Positions 6,488-11,079 of a DNA stretch of 11,079 nucleotides are shown here, piece after piece. The translations under genes were made by a program, and so were the position numbers. The notes under the pieces were generated by a model. The model did no database searches, was not told where the DNA came from, and saw only the letters and a list, made by a program, of their open reading frames with translations. How positions within the stretch are numbered: position 1 is the first letter of the stretch; the number at the start of each line of letters is the position of its first letter. The DNA comes from Candidatus Cloacimonadota bacterium (GTDB lineage: Bacteria > Cloacimonadota > Cloacimonadia > Cloacimonadales > Cloacimonadaceae), in assembly GCA_017995495.1 (NCBI GenBank), contig JAGOIS010000034.1, positions 1 to 11,079 on the forward strand, written 5' to 3'.

Positions 6488-7169
6488 GTGCCAACTCTGA
6501 CAGAAATTTGAACAAGGGGCGGCTGGCAGCTTGATCCCTGATCCGCTCCGGATGCCACTGGACGCCTAATACCATCTGTTCCGCGCGGTATTCGATGGCC
6601 TCCACCATCCCGTCCTCAGCTACGGCGACGATCTCCAGGCCGGTTCCAAGGCGCTCTGGATCCACCGCCTGATGGTGGTTTGAGTTCACCAAGATCTGTT
6701 CGCGGCCAAAGATCCGGGGCAGCCAGTGTCCTCCCAGGATCCTCACCCGATGAAGTTTATCACCCTGGTGAGCCTCCGCTTCGGCAATGTGCTGGATCAG
6801 TGCCCCACCGAAGTGGATATTGATCAGTTGCATGCCGGCGCAGATGCCCAGCAAAGGCTTGTTGAGTTCCAGGGCTGTTTCCAGCAGGGCCAGGTCACCC
6901 CGGACGCGACGTTCGTGCATCTTCTGAGTCTCCGGATGCGGTTTCTGGCCATAGAGTTCGGGAGGGTAGTCCTGTCCGCCGATCAACACCACCGAGCCCA
7001 AAGGCTCCAGATATTTTTTCAAGGCCGCCTTGTTGTCCGTACAGGGGATGGGAAAGGGCAGTCCGCCATTGGCGTATATCGCGTCGATATAGGTATCGCG
7101 CACGTGAAACTGGAAATACTTTCCCAACTGCATGTAGCTCATGCTTAAACCGATCAGGGCACCTGGCAT
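6480..7169 (-). CDS. Class I glutamine amidotransferase-like peptidase (C26, PuuD-like)
   Basis: 229 residues from the ATG at 7169, which has GAGG five bases upstream; an in-frame extension to 7226 lacks a ribosome binding site. The catalytic triad of the family is complete: nucleophile C110 in LGICAGMQL, H206 and E208 in GVQWHPE. GGQDYPPELYG (64-74) and NSNHHQAV (162-169) match the peptidase C26 group, which includes gamma-glutamyl-gamma-aminobutyrate hydrolase PuuD and related gamma-glutamyl hydrolases. Such enzymes release glutamate from gamma-glutamyl amides in the cytoplasm. There is no synthetase partner, and none of the putrescine-pathway genes (puuA, puuB, puuC) is nearby, so the substrate cannot be named. 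The gene is transcribed alone, opposite to both neighbours, and its TGA touches the tldE terminator. Confidence 0.85.
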   Translation of the reverse strand: MPGALIGLSMSYMQLGKYFQFHVRDTYIDAIYANGGLPFPIPCTDNKAALKKYLEPLGSVVLIGGQDYPPELYGQKPHPETQKMHERRVRGDLALLETALELNKPLLGICAGMQLINIHFGGALIQHIAEAEAHQGDKLHRVRILGGHWLPRIFGREQILVNSNHHQAVDPERLGTGLEIVAVAEDGMVEAIEYRAEQMVLGVQWHPERIRDQAASRPLFKFLSELAQK

Positions 7170-7551
7170 CGCAAACCTCGTTTTCAGGATAAGTCCACTG
7201 GATTCAGTTGCCAGCCAGGCCGTCATCTGTCAAGAAAATCGTCATCGCCAAGCTTCGCAACCCCTTCTCGAACCTGCACCCCGGTTCTGGAGATGCGCTT
7301 CCTGAACGATCTGGAGCTCTCCATCCAGCCACAACAACACTTGGGAAAGGCGGTGCAATACTGCTATCGATAGCCCCAGTCTCAGAGGGATCACCTCTCC
7401 CGGAAATTCCGCCAAATTACACCACCCCCGTTCTTTTCCCTCTTTTTCTTGACGAAAATTGGCAGACGCAGATCTTGGAAAATTATCCGGTCCGGGCTGC
7501 TGAGCCTGGCCTCAAACACCGTAAAACAAACCTTAGAAAGGGGATATAGAC
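7170..7551. other. Divergent intergenic region upstream of the carboxyltransferase operon
   Basis: 382 bp between the minus-strand amidotransferase and the plus-strand operon. An open frame crosses it (7208-7549, non-ATG start), but its product is Pro-rich and unlike any family I know. A short stretch at 7293-7373 reads as 26 codons and a stop and weakly recalls a transposase tail (see findings). For the minus-strand gene a weak pair, CTGGCA-17-TATCCT, lies at about 7182-7210. The last 110 bp contain the probable operon promoter and the ribosome binding site. Confidence 0.55.
7449..7476 (+). promoter_or_regulatory. Candidate promoter of the carboxyltransferase operon
   Basis: TTGACG (7449-7454, five of six) is followed after 16 bp by GATCTT (7471-7476, a poor -10, three of six). 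The layout equals that of the 796-823 promoter: in both, TTGAC is followed by TTGG exactly 26 bp downstream. A leader of about 70 nt would precede the ATG at 7552. Confidence 0.3.
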
Positions 7552-9105
7552 ATGCTTTCAACCAGGGACGCGATCCAGAAATTGCTGGATAAGGAACAAA
7601 AAACCCTGCAGATGGGCGGCGCCAAAGCCGTGGAAAAACAGCGAGCGGGAGGCAAACTGACCGCCCGCGAGCGGTTGGACCTGCTTTTTGATCCTGGCAC
7701 CTTCCGGGAGCTGGACATGTTCGTGCGGCACCGCTGTGACAATTTTGGCATGGAGAAAACCGAGATCGCCTCGGACGGCGTGATCACCGGCCACGGCCTG
7801 GTGGACGGGCGTCCGGTGTTCGCCTTTTCGCAGGATTTCACCTCCCGGGGCGGATCTCTCGGCGAAATGCACGCCGCCAAGATCTGCAAGATCATGGATA
7901 TGGCGCTCAAGAGCGGAGTTCCCCTGATCGGCATCCAGGACAGCGGCGGCGCCCGCATCCAGGAAGGGGTTGATTCCCTGAAGGGTTACGGAGACATCTT
8001 TTACCGCAATTCCCGCGCCAGCGGAGTGATCCCCCAGATCACCGCGATCATGGGGCCCTGCGCCGGCGGAGCGGTCTATTCCCCGGCCATGACGGATTTC
8101 GTGTTCATGGTCAAGCACACCAGTTTCATGTTCATCACAGGCCCGGACGTGATCCGCGCCGTCACCGGCGAGGAAACCACCCAGGAAGAATTGGGAGGCG
8201 CCATGGCCCACAATTCCAAGAGCGGAAACGCCCACTTCGCCTGTGAGAACGACGCCGACGCCATCCAGCAGATCAAGATCCTGCTCTCCTACCTGCCCGC
8301 CAACAACATGGAAGACGCGCCCAGAACAGAGTGCGCGGACGATCCCTGGCGGCTCTGCCCGAACCTGGACACCATCATTCCGGACAGCCCCAAGGAAAGC
8401 TATTCCATGCACGAAGTGATCAAGACCGTGCTGGACGACGGCAACTTTTTCGAGCCGCACCTCTACTATGCCCAAAACATCATCGTGGGCTTCGGACGCC
8501 TGAACGGGCGCGTGGTTGGGGTGGTGGCGAACCAGCCGAAAGTGCTGGCCGGCTGCCTGGACATCGATGCCTCGGACAAGGCCACCCGCTTCATCCGCTT
8601 TTGCGACGCCTTCAACATCCCGCTGCTCACCTTCGTGGACGTTCCCGGCTATTTGCCCGGAACCCAGCAGGAACACAACGGCATCATCCGCCACGGTGCC
8701 AAACTGCTGTGGTGCTATTCCGAGGCCACGGTGCCCAAACTGACGGTGGTAACGCGCAAAGATTACGGCGGCAGCTACATCGCCATGAGCAGCCGTCATC
8801 TGGGAGCCGACATGGTGCTGGCCTGGCCCGGTGCCGAGATAGCCGTGATGGGCGCTCAGGGCGCTGCCAACATCATCTTCCGCAAGGAGATCGAAGCCGC
8901 CGAGGACAAGGCCGCCAAGCGCGCCGAGATGATCCAGATCTACGAAGAGGAGTTCAACAACCCCTATGTGGCGGCTTCCAGAGGTTATGTGGATGCCGTG
9001 ATCATGCCGTCCGAAACCCGCAAACGGCTGATCGACGCCTTGGAGATCCTCTCCAGCAAGAGCGAAAGCCTGCCACCCAAGAAACACGGCAACATCCCGG
9101 CCTGA
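7552..9105 (+). CDS. mmdA: Acyl-CoA carboxyltransferase (MmdA / PccB / transcarboxylase 12S type)
   Basis: 517 residues, normal for the family; ATG with AAAGGGG at 7537-7543. It transfers CO2 between biotin and propionyl-CoA/methylmalonyl-CoA. Both crotonase-fold halves are present. The N-terminal half carries RAGGKLTARERLDLLFDPG (31-49), DFTSRGGSLGEMHAAKI and the acyl-CoA oxyanion motif SGGARIQEG (131-139), then GPCAGGAVYSPAMTDF (168-183). The C-terminal half carries FVDVPGYLPGTQQE (361-374), RKDYGGSYIAM (402-412) and GAEIAVMGAQGAANI (427-441). The sequence alone does not separate propionyl-CoA carboxylase beta, methylmalonyl-CoA decarboxylase alpha and the 12S transcarboxylase subunit. The neighbours do help: an epsilon-like small protein and an OadA/5S-type subunit follow in the same operon, and no biotin carboxylase is seen, which favours transcarboxylase or decarboxylase. 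Confidence 0.93.
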   Translation: MLSTRDAIQKLLDKEQKTLQMGGAKAVEKQRAGGKLTARERLDLLFDPGTFRELDMFVRHRCDNFGMEKTEIASDGVITGHGLVDGRPVFAFSQDFTSRGGSLGEMHAAKICKIMDMALKSGVPLIGIQDSGGARIQEGVDSLKGYGDIFYRNSRASGVIPQITAIMGPCAGGAVYSPAMTDFVFMVKHTSFMFITGPDVIRAVTGEETTQEELGGAMAHNSKSGNAHFACENDADAIQQIKILLSYLPANNMEDAPRTECADDPWRLCPNLDTIIPDSPKESYSMHEVIKTVLDDGNFFEPHLYYAQNIIVGFGRLNGRVVGVVANQPKVLAGCLDIDASDKATRFIRFCDAFNIPLLTFVDVPGYLPGTQQEHNGIIRHGAKLLWCYSEATVPKLTVVTRKDYGGSYIAMSSRHLGADMVLAWPGAEIAVMGAQGAANIIFRKEIEAAEDKAAKRAEMIQIYEEEFNNPYVAASRGYVDAVIMPSETRKRLIDALEILSSKSESLPPKKHGNIPA

Positions 9106-9120
9106 GGAATTTCTGAAGCC

Positions 9121-9309
9121 ATGACACAGAAAAAGAAAGAACTCGCCGCCCTGGCCGGAGTGCTGGCCCTGATCTCTTCCGAAGCCAACATCCCCTATCC
9201 CCAGCGCCCGCTGGAAAACGCCCCCAGTGTCTGGCAGCATTACGGCCGTCAGCAAACCATGCTCTACCGTGAGCTCACCCAACGCAGAATTATTAAAAGA
9301 ATCAGATAG
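9121..9309 (+). CDS. Small soluble MmdE/OadG-tail-like subunit (epsilon-like)
   Basis: 62 residues, ATG at 9121, 15 bp after the carboxyltransferase stop and 11 bp before the next gene. Its ribosome binding site is weak (GAAG at 9115-9118; TGAGGA lies 12 nt away), so coupling to the upstream gene is likely. The protein has two parts: a short hydrophobic helix, ELAALAGVLALIS (7-19), and a C-terminal PSVWQHYGRQQTMLYR (35-50). This recalls the C-terminal tail of the MmdD/OadG gamma-delta subunits, where an Ala/Val-rich helix is followed by a W-x3-GR motif, and the 55-residue epsilon subunit MmdE of Veillonella methylmalonyl-CoA decarboxylase, which is known to resemble that tail. It lacks the N-terminal membrane helix of OadG. 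I infer a soluble stabilising or assembly subunit that docks the two carboxyltransferases. A relation to actinobacterial acyl-CoA carboxylase epsilon chains is possible. Confidence 0.65.
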   Translation: MTQKKKELAALAGVLALISSEANIPYPQRPLENAPSVWQHYGRQQTMLYRELTQRRIIKRIR

Positions 9310-9320
9310 AAGGAGACACC

Positions 9321-11079
9321 ATGCACAAACATGGCATCTTGGAATACAGCGCGATGCGCTATGAGGCCGACCGGCCCAAGGCGGCCAACCCGATCAAGAT
9401 TCAGGACCTGTCGTTCCGCGACGGGCATCAATCGCTCTTCGCTACCCGCGGCCGCACCGAGGATCTGCTCCACGTGGCGGAACTGATGGACCGGGTGGGT
9501 TTTTATTCGATGGAAGTATGGGGCGGCGCCACTTTCGACACCATGCACCGCTTTCTGGGCGAGGACCCCTGGGAACGCATCCGCGTGCTGAAAAAACATA
9601 TCACCAAAACCCCCTTTTCGATGCTGCTGCGTGGCCAGAACCTGGTGGGCTACCAAAACTACGCCGACGACGTGGTGGAGGCCTTCGTCCAGCGCGCCTG
9701 CGACAACGGGATAGATATCTTCCGCGTGTTCGATGCCCTCAACGATTTCCGCAATTTCCAAACTGCGGTGAAGATCATCAAAAAGAACCACAAACACTTC
9801 CAGGGCACCATCTGCTACAGCCTTACGGAACAGCGGATGGGCGGCGACATCTACAACATCGAATACTATACCAAGAAAGCCAAACAGCTGGAAGAGATGG
9901 GCGCGGACACCGTCTGCATCAAGGACATGGCGGGCCTGGTGGCACCCTATGACGCCTACGACCTCGTGAAGGCGCTGAAGGAAACCGTGAAAGTGCCGGT
10001 GCACCTGCACACCCACTTCACCAGCGGGATGGGCGATCTGTCGCTGTTCAAGGCCATCGAGGCCGGGGTGGACATCATCGACACCTGCCTGGGCCCCTAC
10101 GCCTACCGCACCTCCCATCCGGCCGTGGAACCCTTTGTGAACGCGCTGTTGGGCACCAACCGCGACACCGGTTTCGACATCCTCCTGCTGAACAAGATTG
10201 GCAAGGAAATGGAAAAAGACATCCCCAAATACCTCCAGTTCGCCGACAACACGAAATTCAACATCATCGATACCGACGTGATCATCCACCAAACCCCTGG
10301 CGGAATGCTCTCCAACCTGGTGAACCAACTCCGCCAGATGGACGCTCTGGACAGGCTGGAAGATGTTTTCGCGGAAATTCCCAAGGTACGCAAGGAACTG
10401 GGCCAGATCCCGCTGGTGACCCCCACCAGCCAGATCGTGGGCATCCAGGCCGTGAACAACGCCCTTTTCGACACCAAAGAAGGAGAATACGCCCGTATCA
10501 CCGAGCAGGTGAAGGACCTTTGCTACGGCCTTTATGGCAAGACCACCCTGCCCATCGATCCCGACGTGCAGAAAAAGGCCCTCAAAGGCTATCCCCGGGG
10601 GGAAAAGCCAATCACCGCGCGTCCCGGCGACGTGATCGAACCCGCCCTGGACAATGTGAAGAAGGAAACCGAAGGCCTGGCCAAGGACCTCGACGACGCC
10701 CTCATCGTTGCTCTTTACAACCTCACAGGTAAAAAGTTCCTCAAGATCAAATACGGCCTCAAGCCCATGCCCGCGGAGATGAAACCTGTCACCTTGGAAG
10801 AGGTGAAGCGCCAGGAAGAGCTCTGCCAAAAGGCCAAAGCCGGCCTGATGGTGGAAAAAAAGGAGCCGGTCGCCAAACCTGACGGGCTGCGCCAGTTCGA
10901 CGTCTTCATCGACGAAGAGCATTTCCTGGTGGAGGTCTCCGAAAAGGGTGGCGCTCCCAGAGTGGTCCGTTCCGCTCCCGCCGCTCCACTCCAGGCATCC
11001 AGGCCCGCGCCTCAAGCCGCTCCGGCCCCAGCGCCAACTCCCGCCCCCGCTGCCCCCAAAGCCGAGCCCAAGCCAGCTC
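9321..11079 (+). CDS. oadA: Carboxyltransferase OadA / PycB / 5S type, 3' end missing
   Basis: Open to the window end (586 codons, no stop); ATG at 9321 with AGGAG five bases upstream. It moves CO2 between biotin and pyruvate/oxaloacetate. The DRE-TIM-type barrel shows FRDGHQSLFATRGRTED (32-48), the carboxylatable lysine K201 in CIKDMAG, and metal-binding HLHTH (228-232). The conserved PxxA-type C-terminal barrel region follows (QTPGGMLSNL, VTPTSQIVG, YGKTTLPIDP). From about residue 526 the sequence FDVFIDEEHFLVEV matches the start of 1.3S/BCCP biotinyl subunits, and from 551 an Ala/Pro-rich linker begins. A biotinyl domain is therefore expected just past the window. The family normally has LRDAHQS where this protein has FRDGHQS. 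Oxaloacetate decarboxylase alpha, pyruvate carboxylase subunit B and transcarboxylase 5S are indistinguishable here; operon context favours the transcarboxylase. Confidence 0.92.
   Translation, partial: MHKHGILEYSAMRYEADRPKAANPIKIQDLSFRDGHQSLFATRGRTEDLLHVAELMDRVGFYSMEVWGGATFDTMHRFLGEDPWERIRVLKKHITKTPFSMLLRGQNLVGYQNYADDVVEAFVQRACDNGIDIFRVFDALNDFRNFQTAVKIIKKNHKHFQGTICYSLTEQRMGGDIYNIEYYTKKAKQLEEMGADTVCIKDMAGLVAPYDAYDLVKALKETVKVPVHLHTHFTSGMGDLSLFKAIEAGVDIIDTCLGPYAYRTSHPAVEPFVNALLGTNRDTGFDILLLNKIGKEMEKDIPKYLQFADNTKFNIIDTDVIIHQTPGGMLSNLVNQLRQMDALDRLEDVFAEIPKVRKELGQIPLVTPTSQIVGIQAVNNALFDTKEGEYARITEQVKDLCYGLYGKTTLPIDPDVQKKALKGYPRGEKPITARPGDVIEPALDNVKKETEGLAKDLDDALIVALYNLTGKKFLKIKYGLKPMPAEMKPVTLEEVKRQEELCQKAKAGLMVEKKEPVAKPDGLRQFDVFIDEEHFLVEVSEKGGAPRVVRSAPAAPLQASRPAPQAAPAPAPTPAPAAPKAEPKPA

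Noticed and set aside
7170..7226. Upstream extension of the C26 amidotransferase to 7226
   Set aside because: The family's N-terminal strand begins at PGALIGLSMSY, and the ATG at 7169 has GAGG at the right spacing.
7208..7549. Plus-strand 113-codon frame before the operon
   Set aside because: Non-ATG start, Pro/Leu/Lys-rich, unlike any family, and it overlaps the promoter and ribosome binding site of the operon.
7558..9282. Long antisense open frame (574 codons) opposite the MmdA-type gene
   Set aside because: It mirrors a highly conserved coding gene on the other strand. Its His/Gly/Val-rich translation is typical of antisense frames in GC-rich codon usage and shows no family.
9264..11015. 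Long antisense open frame (583 codons) opposite the OadA-type gene
   Set aside because: The plus strand encodes a protein with intact catalytic motifs and a good ribosome binding site; the antisense product is compositionally odd.

Overview
This is a bacterial window of moderately high GC. It carries housekeeping and central-metabolism genes and no mobile element, CRISPR array, rRNA or tRNA that I can recognise. The carboxyltransferase operon at the right end suggests an anaerobe that makes or oxidises propionate through methylmalonyl-CoA. The overall style fits a FCB-group or Cloacimonadota-like bacterium, but that placement is an impression and not a demonstrated result.

Layout. Positions 1-161 (minus): the first 53 codons of a secreted protein of unknown function. 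Positions 162-850: a long stretch without a convincing gene. It holds a promoter-like pair (453-482), a REP-like palindrome (629-699), a hairpin followed by T residues (746-793) and a second promoter (796-823). Positions 851-2159 (plus): a tight three-gene unit made of a TPR-like acidic protein, a 57-residue cysteine-rich mini-protein and the 16S rRNA methyltransferase RsmD. Positions 2190-3569 (minus): a secreted or membrane-anchored protein with nine Sel1 repeats, convergent with rsmD and possibly translated from a leaderless mRNA. Positions 3781-6434 (plus): the tldD-tldE metalloprotease pair with a 1-nt overlap, closed by a strong hairpin terminator. Positions 6480-7169 (minus): a class I glutamine amidotransferase-like peptidase of family C26. 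Positions 7170-7551: a 382-bp spacer with a weak promoter. Positions 7552-11079 (plus): a carboxyltransferase operon that runs off the window.

How the genes work together. The right-hand operon has the parts of a biotin-dependent transcarboxylase or decarboxylase: a 12S/MmdA/PccB-type acyl-CoA carboxyltransferase, a 62-residue soluble protein resembling the C-terminal tail of MmdD/OadG (an MmdE-like epsilon subunit), and a 5S/OadA/PycB-type carboxyltransferase that enters an Ala/Pro linker expected to lead to a biotinyl domain. No Na+-pump membrane subunit is seen, so a soluble methylmalonyl-CoA/pyruvate transcarboxylase is the most attractive reading; the genes downstream of the window decide it. 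TldD and TldE together form a heteromeric peptidase of unfolded peptides. The remaining genes show no obvious functional link to one another. The points most worth checking are the small epsilon-like subunit, the small cysteine-rich ORF before rsmD, and the non-coding structures at 453-793 and 3578-3650.
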